DNA of 64,000 nucleotides from positions 974,694-1,038,693 of the forward strand of contig JAKLEB010000001.1 in NCBI GenBank assembly GCA_022711765.1. The letters run 5' to 3'. The stretch comes from Candidatus Krumholzibacteriota bacterium. Its GTDB lineage: Bacteria > Krumholzibacteriota > Krumholzibacteriia > LZORAL124-64-63. Made by a program: the position numbers and the translations under genes. This document shows positions 15,183 through 24,347 of this stretch, piece after piece. The notes beneath the pieces are model-generated. The model was not told the origin of the DNA. It ran no database searches and was given only the letters and a program-made list of their open reading frames with translations. Position 1 is the stretch's first letter, and every line of letters starts with the position of its first letter.

Positions 15183-16912
15183 CACAGCTCCTCCTTGATG
15201 GCCACGTAGAGCTCCTCGGCCGTGAAGGGAACCCCGTGGGCCTTGTGGATCTCGATCGGCTTGATGCCGAACTTGCCCTTGAGGAAGTGCGCGTACTGCC
15301 CGGTGTAGTTCTCCTCCGGCACGATCAGCTTCTTCAGCGGACCGAGGAACTGCCGGATGCGCCATTCGTTCAGCGGCGATAGGATGCGAGGGTGCAGATG
15401 CGCCACGTGGATGCCCGATTCGGTCTCGATCTGCTCGAGCGCCTCGCAGATGGCGCCGTAGGTGCTGCCCCAGCCGATGACGCCGACCTCGCAGCCCTCG
15501 GGCTCGTCCTCCTCGACCTCGGCCTGCTGCACGATGGCCTGGCCGAGGGTCTTCAGCTTCTGGAAGCGCTTCTCGGTCATCTTCTCGTGGTTGAGCGGCG
15601 TGTAGTTGGGCGCGCCCGACTCAGTGTGTTCCAGGCCGGTCGCCATGTACGGCAGGTCGTGGACGCCCGGGATCGGCATCGGGCTGATCCCGGTCTCGGT
15701 GAAGGCGTAGCGCAGGAAGGTCTCGCGCGTGGCGCCGGCCGGCGGCGCGAGGCGCACGCCGAGCTCGGCCCCCGCGAGGTCCGGCCGCGGGATGTTCTGG
15801 CTGGTGTAGGCCAGCGCCTGGTCCGTGAGCACGATCACGGGCAGCTGGTATTTCTCGGCGATCCGCACCGCGCGGACCGTCTGCCAGAAGCAGTCGTAGA
15901 TGTCGAGCGGCGCCATGATGCACCGCGGCGATTCGCCGCTGGTGCCGTAGATCGCGAACTTGAGGTCGGACTGCTCGGTCTTGGTCGGCAGGCCGGTCGA
16001 CGGACCGCCGCGCATCACGTTGACGATGGTGATGGGGCACTCGGTCATCGCCGCCAGGTTCAGCGTCTCGCTCATCAGGGAGAGGCCGGGGCCGCTGGTC
16101 GCCGTCAGCACCCGCGCCCCGGCGTAGCTCGCGCCGATGCCGGCCGCGAGCGTGGCGATCTCGTCCTCGAACTGGATCGCCTTGCCGCCGAACTTGGGCA
16201 GCTCGCGGCAGAGGAACTCGAAGATCGGCGTCGCCGGAGTGATGGGGTAGCCGGGCACGAAGTCGACTCCGGCGGCGATCGCGCCGAGCGCGACCGCCTC
16301 GTTTCCGGTCACCAGGATGTGGTCGCGGTCCGGCTGGCGCTTGAACGGACGCTGGACGCGGGCGAGGTGCTGCTCGCCGAAGCGGTACCCGGCCTCCACG
16401 GCGGCGAAGTTCAGCCGGATGACGTCCTCGCCCTTCTTGCCGAAGTGGTCCTTGATCGCGTCCTTGCCGAACTCGATCGGCGTCCCGAAGCAGTAGAGCA
16501 GCGCGCCCAGCGCCACGATGTTCTTGACCCGGTTCGAGCCGGCGATCTCCTTCGACAACGCCTCGAGCGGCAGCTCGATCCGGCTGCGGCCGCCGATCCG
16601 GTCGTCGAGCTGGACGACAGCGGGATCGTAAAGGAGCACGCCACCGTCCTTGATGTTCTCGACGTAGGCGTGGTAGCCGCAATGGTTGATGGCGCAGAGC
16701 ACGTCGACGGACTGGCTGAGCGAGCGCGCCGCGCGGTCGTTCGCGCGGAGCTGGAACATCGCGAGCCCGCCCCGGATCTCCGCCGGGAACGTGCGGAACG
16801 CGTGGATGTTGAGCCCTCCGCGCGCCACGGCCTTGGACAGGATCTCGCCGCACGAGATGACGCCCTCGCCACCCTCGCCGCCGATCCTGACGACCAAATC
16901 CTGCGTAGCCAA
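15182..16912 (-). CDS. korA: 2-oxoacid:ferredoxin oxidoreductase, fused gamma-alpha subunit
   Basis: 576 residues. An N-terminal gamma-type domain (GGEGGEGVISCGEIL, TFPAEIRGG, about residues 1-190) is fused to the alpha pyrimidine-binding domain (GNEAVALGAIAAG, GYPITPATPIFEFL, TATSGPGLSLM). This is the KorA/VorA-type fusion, in contrast with the four-subunit Por set at 42800-45857. The start is TTG at 16912 with GGAGG (16919-16923) 6 bases upstream; ATG alternatives would delete the conserved glycine loop. 2-oxoglutarate is the likely substrate, although branched-chain oxoacids cannot be excluded. Confidence 0.92.
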   Translation of the reverse strand: MATQDLVVRIGGEGGEGVISCGEILSKAVARGGLNIHAFRTFPAEIRGGLAMFQLRANDRAARSLSQSVDVLCAINHCGYHAYVENIKDGGVLLYDPAVVQLDDRIGGRSRIELPLEALSKEIAGSNRVKNIVALGALLYCFGTPIEFGKDAIKDHFGKKGEDVIRLNFAAVEAGYRFGEQHLARVQRPFKRQPDRDHILVTGNEAVALGAIAAGVDFVPGYPITPATPIFEFLCRELPKFGGKAIQFEDEIATLAAGIGASYAGARVLTATSGPGLSLMSETLNLAAMTECPITIVNVMRGGPSTGLPTKTEQSDLKFAIYGTSGESPRCIMAPLDIYDCFWQTVRAVRIAEKYQLPVIVLTDQALAYTSQNIPRPDLAGAELGVRLAPPAGATRETFLRYAFTETGISPMPIPGVHDLPYMATGLEHTESGAPNYTPLNHEKMTEKRFQKLKTLGQAIVQQAEVEEDEPEGCEVGVIGWGSTYGAICEALEQIETESGIHVAHLHPRILSPLNEWRIRQFLGPLKKLIVPEENYTGQYAHFLKGKFGIKPIEIHKAHGVPFTAEELYVAIKEEL

Positions 16913-16999
16913 CGTGAACCTCCACGGTCGTTGCCGGCGCCGGGAGCCCGCCGCGCAAGCGAGACGCGCCGCGACTTCCCCCGGCACCCGAGTTCGGCT

Positions 17000-17029
17000 A
17001 AAGTAAGTACCGTCGTTGCCCGGTATCAA
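17000..17029 (-). promoter_or_regulatory. Putative promoter of korAB
   Basis: Minus strand: -35 TTGATA (17024-17029), an 18-base spacer and -10 TACTTT (17000-17005). About 90 bases of leader precede the TTG start. The same -10 hexamer is used by the putative porG promoter. Confidence 0.4.
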
Positions 17030-17051
17030 ACAAAAGGTTGCGAATCCAGGC

Positions 17052-18158
17052 ATGAGCTCGTCCCAGCTCGCGCGCCGGCCGCACGTCTGCTTCGTCAATT
17101 CGCTGCGAGGCCTCGGCGGCGCCGAACTCTGGTTCCTGGACGCGGCCCGGGGCCTGCAGGAGCGCGGGATCCGCACGAGCCTGGTCGCGCAACCTGGCAG
17201 CCCCCTGCTGGACCTCGCGCGGCAGGGCGGCCTCGACGCCGCGGCGGTGCCGATCCGCTGCGACGGCGCTCCCTGGACGCTCGTGCGCCTCTGGCGACGC
17301 TTCCGCCGGACCGGCGTGACCGCGATCGTCTGCAACCTGACCAAGGACCTCAAGGCGGCAGGCCTGGCCGGGCGGCTCGCCGGGGTCCCGGTGCGCCTCG
17401 CGAGCCGCGAGAGCGACTTCCCGCTGAAGTCGAAATTCTACTATCGCTGGTACTTCGGCCGGGTGGCGACCGGGGTGCTGGCCAACAGCGAGGCGACCCG
17501 CTCGACCGTCCTCGCGAGCGCGCCCTGGCTGCCCGGCGATCGCATCCACTTGTTGTACAAGGGCATCGATACGGACCGCTTCCGTCCCCTGCCGCCCGCG
17601 CCGTCGGCGCGCGGGCCCTCGGTGGGCTTCGTGGGCCAGCTCGTCGCCCGCAAGGGGCTCGCGACCCTGATGGACGCGTGGCGGAGGCTCGAGGCGGCCG
17701 ACTGGCCGGTCCCGCCGCGACTGCGCCTGGCCGGCGTCGGTCCGCTGCGGCAGGACCTCGAGCGCTGGCGAGCCGGCCTGCGCCGGCCGGCGGCGGTGGA
17801 GCTGGCCGGTTTCGTCACGGACGTGCCGGGGTTCTGGGCAGCCTGCCGCTGCGGCGTGCTGCCCTCGCTTGCCGAGGGATTCGGACTCGCCGCCGCCGAG
17901 GCCGCCGCGTGCGGTCTGCCGATCGTCGCGACGCGCGCGAGCAGCCTGCCCGAGATCGTCCGCGACGGCGCCACCGGCCTGCTGGTCGCCCCGGGCGACC
18001 CGCGGGCGCTCGCCGCCGCGCTGGACCGCCTGCTGCGCGACGGCCCGCTCGCGGACGCGCTGGGCGCCGCCGGCCGGAACCTCGTGGTCCAGCGCTTCGA
18101 TCGCGAGCGCTGCCTCGATCGCCTCGTCTCACTCACCTGCACGGAGGTGTCCCCGTGA
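17052..18158 (+). CDS. Glycosyltransferase, GT4-like
   Basis: A 368-residue GT-B fold enzyme. The N-terminal half has the donor/acceptor loop SLRGLGGAELWFLD. The C-terminal half carries VGFVGQLVARKGLATLMDAW and the EX7E-type motif EGFGLAAAEAAACGLP, characteristic of GT4 family retaining enzymes. It probably adds a sugar to lipid-linked or surface glycans in the cytoplasm. The ATG at 17052 (MSSSQLARRP) was preferred over TTG 17016 because the conserved part begins just after it. The GTG of the amidohydrolase gene overlaps its stop. Confidence 0.9.
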   Translation: MSSSQLARRPHVCFVNSLRGLGGAELWFLDAARGLQERGIRTSLVAQPGSPLLDLARQGGLDAAAVPIRCDGAPWTLVRLWRRFRRTGVTAIVCNLTKDLKAAGLAGRLAGVPVRLASRESDFPLKSKFYYRWYFGRVATGVLANSEATRSTVLASAPWLPGDRIHLLYKGIDTDRFRPLPPAPSARGPSVGFVGQLVARKGLATLMDAWRRLEAADWPVPPRLRLAGVGPLRQDLERWRAGLRRPAAVELAGFVTDVPGFWAACRCGVLPSLAEGFGLAAAEAAACGLPIVATRASSLPEIVRDGATGLLVAPGDPRALAAALDRLLRDGPLADALGAAGRNLVVQRFDRERCLDRLVSLTCTEVSP

Positions 18159-18943
18159 CCATGATCCGCGCGGCCGTCGTCCAGACCGACCCCGTCTTCG
18201 GCCAGGTCGCCGCGAATCTCGAGCGCGCCCTGGCGCTCGTGCCCCGCGAATGCGACCTGGCCGTCCTGCCGGAGCTGTTCGCGACAGGCTATCAGTTCCG
18301 CGAGCGCGCCGAGCTCGGCGGGCTCGCCGAACCGGTCCCCGACGGCGCGATCTGCCGCCGGTTGCGCGACCACGCCGCCGCGAGCGGCACGACCCTGGTC
18401 GCCGGCCTCGCCGAGCGCGCCGGCGACCGGGTGTTCAACACCGCGGTCCTGGTCCGGCCCGACGGATCCACCGACCGCTACCGCAAGGTCCACCTCTTCT
18501 GGGACGAGACGCGCATCTTCGACCCCGGCGACCTCGGGTTCCCTGTCTTCGCCGCCTGCGGGACGACGGTCGGCCTCCTGGTCTGCTTCGACTGGCTCTT
18601 CCCCGAGGCCGCCGGCACGCTCGCCCGGCGCGGCGCGCGCGTCCTCTGCCACCCGTCCAACCTCGTGCTGCCCCATTGCCCGGACGCGATGCCCGTGCGG
18701 GCGTTCGAGAATCGCGTCTTCACCCTGACCGCGAACCGGGTCGGCGCCGAGCGGCGCACCGGCAGCGAGCTGCGGTTCATCGGACGCAGCGTCATCGCCT
18801 CGCCGCGGGCCGAGCGGCTCGTCGAGTGCAGCCGGACCGCGGCCGAGGCCGGCAGCGCCGTCCTCGACCTCGCGCTCTGCGATCCCTGGATCACGCCCCT
18901 CAACCACGTGACCCGCGACCGGCGCCCGGAATACTATGCTTGA
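18155..18943 (+). CDS. Carbon-nitrogen hydrolase (nitrilase superfamily)
   Basis: A 262-residue amidase-type enzyme with the complete Glu-Lys-Cys triad: E40 in AVLPELF, K111 in RYRKVHLF and C144 in LLVCFDWLFPE. It could be an omega-amidase or N-carbamoyl hydrolase; the sequence does not fix the substrate. GTG 18155 was chosen because GGAGG (18143-18147) is 7 bases away and it gives the GTGA overlap with the glycosyltransferase. An ATG 6 bases later is the alternative. Confidence 0.9.
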   Translation: MTMIRAAVVQTDPVFGQVAANLERALALVPRECDLAVLPELFATGYQFRERAELGGLAEPVPDGAICRRLRDHAAASGTTLVAGLAERAGDRVFNTAVLVRPDGSTDRYRKVHLFWDETRIFDPGDLGFPVFAACGTTVGLLVCFDWLFPEAAGTLARRGARVLCHPSNLVLPHCPDAMPVRAFENRVFTLTANRVGAERRTGSELRFIGRSVIASPRAERLVECSRTAAEAGSAVLDLALCDPWITPLNHVTRDRRPEYYA

Positions 18944-19003
18944 GGTAAACGCCGCGCCGCCCGTCTCCGTCTTGAAGGGCACACCCCGGAGGAGGTGACG
19001 GCG

Positions 19004-19597
19004 ATGGCGACCGCGACCCATCGGCAGGATCGGGACCTCGTGCGGCGCGCGGCCCAGGGCGACGAGCAAGCCTGGCGCGCGATCTACGAGGACACCTGCC
19101 AGCCGCTCTTCAATTTCCTCTGCTTCCAGGCCGGCGATCGGGAGACCGCGCGCGACCTGCTCCAGGACACGTACCTCAGGGCGCTCCGCCACCTCGACGG
19201 CTACCGCGGCGACGGACCGCTCCTGTCGTGGTTGCGCGGCATCGCCCTGCGGCTGACCCTGGACTGGCGCCGCGGCCTGGGTCGCCGCCTCCGCCAGATG
19301 GTGGCGCTCCAGACCGAATCGGGCGACCTGGACCTGGCGGCGCCGGACCGCAGCGACGCCCGCGAGGCGGACCTCGGCGTGTCCGGTCACGTATTCCAGG
19401 ACGCACTGCGCCAGCTTTCGCCGAAGCAGCGGGCTTGCCTGGTGCTGCACGAACTGGAAGACCTGCCGTTCGCCGACGTGGCGCGCGAAGTCGGCTGCGC
19501 CGAGGCCACGGCCCGGGTCCACCACCACCGGGCGACGCAGAGGATGCGGGAGCTGCTGGCGTACCCTGTCGACGAGATGGGAGGGCAGCAAGCATGA
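19004..19597 (+). CDS. ECF-type RNA polymerase sigma factor
   Basis: 197 residues with sigma region 2 (FNFLCFQAGDRETARDLLQD, TYLRALRHLDGY) and region 4 (LRQLSPKQRACLVLHELED, DVAREVGCAEATARVHHHRA). There are no regions 1 or 3, as in ECF factors. GGAGG at 18991-18995 lies 8 bases before the ATG. It overlaps by ATGA with a membrane-anchored VWA protein, which sits where an anti-sigma factor is normally encoded. It may respond to envelope conditions and autoregulate this pair. Confidence 0.93.
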   Translation: MATATHRQDRDLVRRAAQGDEQAWRAIYEDTCQPLFNFLCFQAGDRETARDLLQDTYLRALRHLDGYRGDGPLLSWLRGIALRLTLDWRRGLGRRLRQMVALQTESGDLDLAAPDRSDAREADLGVSGHVFQDALRQLSPKQRACLVLHELEDLPFADVAREVGCAEATARVHHHRATQRMRELLAYPVDEMGGQQA

Positions 19598-22071
19598 CGA
19601 GGCAAGAGTACCGCAAGGCCTTCAGGCTCACTGATCGGGAGAAGGCCCAGGTCTGGCGAGAGATCAGCTCCACCTTCCGGCCCGCTCGCGCGCAACCCCG
19701 CCGCTGGCTGCCCGCGCTCGGCGGCGTGGCGGCCGTGGCCTGCGCGATCGCCGCCGCAGTCCTCCTGATGGATCCCGATCAGGGCCGGGGACCCCAGCTG
19801 GCGGCTCAGGACGACGCCGTCCACCCCTCCGCGCCGCCAGCTGCGGCGTCGCCGGCCCCTGACGCCGCCTCGCGAACCTCGACGGCAACGCGTGACGAGG
19901 CAGCCTCGCCGCCGACCCTCGTCGAGGATCCACAGGCTTCGCAGGCTCCACAGATCGCGGCCGGCCAGGCCGAGGCGAGTCAGCCCGCGCTCGCGCAGGC
20001 TGCGAAGTCGCATCCGGCCGGCGGCCCCACGACCCCGGCTCGCGCCCAGACCACGGTGCGCGACGTCACGACCGGCGACGGCGCGATCCGCGGCGTGGTC
20101 CGCGACGCGGTGACCGGCGCGCCGATCGCCGGCGCGACCGTCATCGCCGACGGCGGCAGCCGCGGCACGATCGCCGACTCGCTCGGCGTCTTCGTCTTCA
20201 CCGGGCTCGTGCCCGGCGAGCACACGCTCGAGGTGTCGTTCCTGGGATACGAGACCGTGACGACGGCCCTGACGGTCGTTGCCGCCGACACCGCGACCAC
20301 GGTGGTCGCGCTCGTCGAGCGGACCGGCGGGATTCGCTCGCCGATCGACGTCGACGCCGGGGGGCCGGACGTGGCGATCCTCGGCACCGGCGCCGCTCGC
20401 GATCCGGTGAAGGAGACGTTCGACCAGTACGCGATCGCCCCCGGCAAGGACGCAGCGTCTCGCGATCGCGCCGTGGCCAGGCCCAGCGGCCAGCCATACG
20501 TGGACGGCGGCCGCGGCGGCGAAGTCGAGTCCCGGATCGACGGGAGCGGAGTCAAGCCTCTTGGCGACCCCGCCGCCCCGGCTCCCACCGTGGGCCACGA
20601 ATCCGGCGGCACCCGCAATCCGAACGACCGCCCGTACGACCTGGTCTACCACCAGCACTACGGCGTCAATCCGTTCGTCGCGACGGACGAGGATGCGCTC
20701 TCGACCTTCGCGGTCGAGGTGGACGACGCGAGCTGGACCGTGGCGCGGCGCTACCTCACCGACGGCCACCTGCCGCCGGCCGAGGCGATCCGGCTCGAGG
20801 AGATCGTGAACCGGCTCGCTCCCGGGTTCGCCGCGGACGGGCGCGACGATTTCACCCTCCACGCCGACGGCATGCCGAGCCGCTTCGGCGAGGGCTACCA
20901 GCTCCTGCGCATCGGCGTCCGCGCGCGCGACGTCGCCGCCGCCGAGCGCCGCCCCGCGCATCTGGTGTTCGTGATCGACGTCTCCGGCAGCATGCAGCGC
21001 GAAGACAGGCTCGAGCTCGTCAAGCGCGCGTTGCGGGTCCTCGTCGCCGAACTGCAGGAAGGCGACCGGGTCGGCATCGTCGTCTACGGCAGCGAAGCCC
21101 GTGTGGTCCTCGAGCCGACGGCGGCGGAGGACCGCGTTCGGATCCTCGCCGCCATCGACGCGCTGCAGCCGAGCGGCTCGACGAACGCCGAGGCCGGCCT
21201 GCGGCTGGCCTACGAGATGGCCCGCCGCAGCGCGACCCGCGGCGCGAACGACCGCCTGGTCCTCTGCAGCGACGGGGTCGCCAACGTCGGTGCGACCGGC
21301 GCCGAGTCGATCCTCGCCGCGGTGGGCCGCGAGGCCGACGAGGGCATCACGTTGACCACCGTCGGCTTCGGCATGGGCAACTACAACGACGTGCTGATGG
21401 AGCAGCTCGCGAACCAGGGCGACGGCACGTACCACTACGTGCAGCGGCTCGAGGACGCCGAGCGCGTCTTCCGCCAGAACCTCACCGGCACCTTGCAGAA
21501 CGTGGGCCGCGAGGTGAAGACCCAGGTCGAGTTCGATCCCGCGGCGGTCGTGCGCTGGCGCCTGCTCGGCTACGAGAACCGCGACGTCGCCGACCGGGAC
21601 TTCCGCAACGACGCGATCGACGCGGGCGAGATCGGCGCCGGCCACACCGCGGTCGCGCTCTACGAGATCAAGCTGAGCGAGCAGGCTGCGCGCGACCTCG
21701 CGCGCGGCGACCGGCGCGTACTCGGCGTCGTTCGGCTGCGCTGGGCCAAACCGCGCTACCACCCGGACGCCGGCGAGGTCACCGAGATCGAGCGCCGGCT
21801 CACCTCGGCCGACCTCGCCCCGAGCTGGGACCAGGCCGGACCCCGGCTGCGCGCCGCCGCGCTCGCCGCCGAGTTCGCGGAGATCCTCCGCGAGAGCTAC
21901 TGGGCGCGCGACAGCCGGCTCGCGGACCTGGTCGATCCCGCCACGGCGCTGGTGAGCGAGTTGCCGGCCGATCCGGACGTCCTCGAGCTGGCGCAGATGA
22001 TCCGCCGCGCCGCCGATCTCGACGCGCGGCGCGAGCCCGCGCGACCGGCCGGCCCCGACAAGGACGAGTGA
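19594..22071 (+). CDS. Membrane-anchored VWA protein with carboxypeptidase-regulatory-like domain (YfbK-like)
   Basis: 825 residues. A cytoplasmic N-terminus of about 36 residues (MTRQEYRKAFRLTDREKAQ) is followed by one membrane helix (residues 37-57) and a low-complexity Ala/Pro linker. Next is a beta-sandwich like CarboxypepD_reg (GAIRGVVRDAVTGAPIAG, about 163-240). A YfbK-type segment and a von Willebrand A domain then have a full MIDAS site: DVSGSM from residue 462, then STNAEAG and LCSDG. A DUF3520-like tail follows (SYWARDSRLADL). The start overlaps the ECF sigma gene. The N-terminus plus single helix mimics a membrane anti-sigma factor, but no zinc-binding HxxxCxxC motif is present. 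Confidence 0.85.
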   Translation: MTRQEYRKAFRLTDREKAQVWREISSTFRPARAQPRRWLPALGGVAAVACAIAAAVLLMDPDQGRGPQLAAQDDAVHPSAPPAAASPAPDAASRTSTATRDEAASPPTLVEDPQASQAPQIAAGQAEASQPALAQAAKSHPAGGPTTPARAQTTVRDVTTGDGAIRGVVRDAVTGAPIAGATVIADGGSRGTIADSLGVFVFTGLVPGEHTLEVSFLGYETVTTALTVVAADTATTVVALVERTGGIRSPIDVDAGGPDVAILGTGAARDPVKETFDQYAIAPGKDAASRDRAVARPSGQPYVDGGRGGEVESRIDGSGVKPLGDPAAPAPTVGHESGGTRNPNDRPYDLVYHQHYGVNPFVATDEDALSTFAVEVDDASWTVARRYLTDGHLPPAEAIRLEEIVNRLAPGFAADGRDDFTLHADGMPSRFGEGYQLLRIGVRARDVAAAERRPAHLVFVIDVSGSMQREDRLELVKRALRVLVAELQEGDRVGIVVYGSEARVVLEPTAAEDRVRILAAIDALQPSGSTNAEAGLRLAYEMARRSATRGANDRLVLCSDGVANVGATGAESILAAVGREADEGITLTTVGFGMGNYNDVLMEQLANQGDGTYHYVQRLEDAERVFRQNLTGTLQNVGREVKTQVEFDPAAVVRWRLLGYENRDVADRDFRNDAIDAGEIGAGHTAVALYEIKLSEQAARDLARGDRRVLGVVRLRWAKPRYHPDAGEVTEIERRLTSADLAPSWDQAGPRLRAAALAAEFAEILRESYWARDSRLADLVDPATALVSELPADPDVLELAQMIRRAADLDARREPARPAGPDKDE

Positions 22072-22090
22072 TCGCGCCGCCGCGCCTGGC

Positions 22091-22513
22091 TCAGTGCATC
22101 CGCGGCGGCGGACTCTCCGCCGAGTCGCCGCCCTCGAGCGCGTCGTCGGCGCCGCGGAACTCGGGGAACGGCTCGGAGTCGGGGTCCAGCTCGAGCCCGT
22201 GTTCCCAGAGCTTCAGCAGACCGTCGAAGGACAGGCGCGGCAGGACACCCATGACCTCGTCCTCGAGGAACGCCGTGAGGTACTCGATCCGGCGATCGCG
22301 GTCTCGCAGCTGCTCGACGAGCGGCAGGTCGCGGCGACGCTGCTCCGGCGTGACGCGCGGTCCCTGCAGGTAGTCGAGGTACATGTCCCAGTCCCCGCGG
22401 AAATACCGGAGGCAGATGAGGCTGACCTCGACCTCGGCGTCGTTGAGATTCAGGCCGTCGTCGCCGGCCGGCGCCTGTTCGATCCGTTCGCGAGACTTCT
22501 TGCCGTCAGCCAT
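22091..22513 (-). CDS. Conserved-looking hypothetical protein
   Basis: A 140-residue acidic soluble protein that I do not recognise. It has GGAGG just upstream of the ATG, a mostly helical centre (VEVSLICLRYFRGDWDMYLD, RRIEYLTAFLEDEV) and an acidic, proline-rich end. It is the last gene downstream of glgC in the galT-glgA-HK-RR-glgC block, 73 bases after it, and is convergent with the VWA gene at a 19-base gap. A role in carbohydrate storage is only suggested by position. Confidence 0.7.
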   Translation of the reverse strand: MADGKKSRERIEQAPAGDDGLNLNDAEVEVSLICLRYFRGDWDMYLDYLQGPRVTPEQRRRDLPLVEQLRDRDRRIEYLTAFLEDEVMGVLPRLSFDGLLKLWEHGLELDPDSEPFPEFRGADDALEGGDSAESPPPRMH

Positions 22514-22586
22514 GACTCCTCCGGACGCGACGGGGCCGGCCGCCCGGTCGGCCCTGGCGACAATGTGGTCGCGCGCGGTCCGCGCG

Positions 22587-23840
22587 TCAACCGCCGCCGT
22601 GTCCGGAGAGGTCCATCTCCTTGGGGATGACCACGATCCCGTTCTGCGTGACGGTGAAGAGGCTGCGGTCCTTCTCCGGGTCGCGGCCGATCACCATGCG
22701 CTCCGGGATCACCACGTCCTTGTCGCAGATCACCCGGTGCAGCTCGGCGTAGCGACCCACCTGCACGCCGTCCATCAGGATCGAGTTGGTGACCTTCGCG
22801 AACGAGTTCACCTTGACGCCGCGATGGAGGATCGACTTCTCGACCCGGGCGCCCGAGACGATCGAACCGCCGCCGATGATCGAGTTGGCGAGGATGCCCG
22901 GCTGCGGTTCGTCCTCGTTGAAGCTGTGGACCGACTTGGCCGGGGGCACCGGCGGCTGCCAGGCGCGGAACGGCCAGTCGCGGTCGTAGAGGTCGAGGGG
23001 CGGGCGGCGCGACAGGAGGTCCATCGCCGCCTGGTAGAAGCTGTCCAGGGTCCCGATGTCGCGCCAGTAGAGCGGCGCCAGGGTCTGCGGATCCCGGAAC
23101 GGGAACGCATAGACCTCGCCCTGCTGCACGAGGCGCGGGATGATGTCCTTGCCGAAATCGTGGTGGCTGTCGCTGCGGCGGGAGTCGTGGGACAACTCCT
23201 TGACGAGACACTGCGTGTCCACCAGGTACACGCCCATGTTGACCAGGCACCGCTCGGGATCGCCGGGAATGGTCTTCGGTTGCGGCGGCTTCTCCTCGTA
23301 GCCGATGACGCGCCACGACTCGTCGACCTCGAGGATCCCGAATTGATGCGCGCCCTCGCGCGGGACGACCGCGGCGCAGAGGGAGAACGCGCCGCCGTGG
23401 TCGAGATGGAAGACCATCAGGTCGGCGTAGTCCATCTTGTAGACGTGGTCGCCCGAGAGGAGGAGCACGTGCTCGGGTTTCGCCTTCTCGAGCAGGTAGA
23501 TGTTGTGGTAGACCGCGTCCGCCGTGCCCTCGTACCACTTGGTCCCCACGCGGTGCTGCGGCGGAATCCGGTAGAGGTATTCATCGGCTTCGTAGTTGAA
23601 GATGTTCCAGCCGCGCTGCAGGTGCTTGTCCAGGGAATAGCTCTTGTACTGCGTCAGCACGTAGATCCGGCGCAGGCCGCTGTTGAAGCAGTTGGAGAGC
23701 GTGAAGTCGATGATGCGGTAGTTGCCGCCGAAGGGTACGGACGGCTTCGAGCGGTCCTTGGTCAGGGGGTAGAGGCGTTCTCCTTGACCGCCCGCCAGGA
23801 TGATGGTCAACGTCCGACGCATGCGCTCGAGCATGTCCAA
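22587..23840 (-). CDS. glgC: Glucose-1-phosphate adenylyltransferase (ADP-glucose pyrophosphorylase)
   Basis: Makes ADP-glucose from glucose-1-phosphate and ATP for glycogen. The 417-residue protein has IILAGGQGERLYPLTKDRSK, FGGNYRIIDF, EGTADAVYHN and YWRDIGTLDSFYQA, followed by a left-handed beta-helix. The C-terminal hexapeptide-like stretch (IIGGGSIVSGARVEKSI) is the allosteric domain. The TTG start at 23840 is preceded by GGGGAG; two in-frame ATGs 6 and 18 bases later are alternatives. It belongs with glgA at 26108-27589. Confidence 0.95.
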   Translation of the reverse strand: MDMLERMRRTLTIILAGGQGERLYPLTKDRSKPSVPFGGNYRIIDFTLSNCFNSGLRRIYVLTQYKSYSLDKHLQRGWNIFNYEADEYLYRIPPQHRVGTKWYEGTADAVYHNIYLLEKAKPEHVLLLSGDHVYKMDYADLMVFHLDHGGAFSLCAAVVPREGAHQFGILEVDESWRVIGYEEKPPQPKTIPGDPERCLVNMGVYLVDTQCLVKELSHDSRRSDSHHDFGKDIIPRLVQQGEVYAFPFRDPQTLAPLYWRDIGTLDSFYQAAMDLLSRRPPLDLYDRDWPFRAWQPPVPPAKSVHSFNEDEPQPGILANSIIGGGSIVSGARVEKSILHRGVKVNSFAKVTNSILMDGVQVGRYAELHRVICDKDVVIPERMVIGRDPEKDRSLFTVTQNGIVVIPKEMDLSGHGGG

Positions 23841-23898
23841 CGGCCGTCACTCCCCGCGCCCCGCTGGCTCCTCTGCCGGCGCCGCGAGAACCGGGGGG

Positions 23899-24267
23899 TC
23901 AGCTCTCGACCATCTTCGCGTCCAGCAGTTCCTTGACCTTGACGAGCAACTCGGTGGTGTCCGACGACTTGGTGATGTACGCGTCGGCCGACCAGGTCAG
24001 GTAGTTCTCCCGGTAGCTCGAGTAGGCCGTGTTCAGGATCACTGGAAGGGTATTATCCATATCCAGGATCCGTTGCAAAGCCTCAATTCCATCCATTCCG
24101 GCCATGCGAATGTCGAGGATGACCAAATCCGGATGCATGGTCTCCACGTACTCGAGGCCCTGCTCCGCGTTGCTTGCGGTCATGGTCTCGTAGCCAGCCC
24201 GGCGGAGCTCCGTCTCGTAGAGTAGGCGAAGATGAGGTTCGTCGTCGACGATCAAGATCTTGGCCAT
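23899..24267 (-). CDS. Single-domain response regulator
   Basis: A 122-residue CheY-like receiver with no output domain. The acidic pocket is DDE (9-10), the phosphorylated aspartate is D52 in VILDIRM, the threonine T80 and K100 in YITK complete the site. GGAGG is 7 bases before the ATG. It lies 80 bases downstream of the histidine kinase at 24348-26111 and is probably its partner, relaying by protein interaction or phosphotransfer. Confidence 0.93.
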   Translation of the reverse strand: MAKILIVDDEPHLRLLYETELRRAGYETMTASNAEQGLEYVETMHPDLVILDIRMAGMDGIEALQRILDMDNTLPVILNTAYSSYRENYLTWSADAYITKSSDTTELLVKVKELLDAKMVES

Positions 24268-24347
24268 CAGCGACCCTCCTGTGTCTCTGTCCGCGTGTCC
24301 TCGAGCCTAACGTACCAGAACGCGCCACGCGATGAAAGGGATAAAGT

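Noticed and set aside
15392..18943. A 1183-codon plus-strand open frame across korA and beyond
   Set aside because: It is the antisense of korAB plus other frames; the only real gene in it is the nitrilase at 18155-18943, which starts at a GTG with GGAGG and matches a family. The rest encodes low-complexity Arg/Ala/Val-rich sequence.
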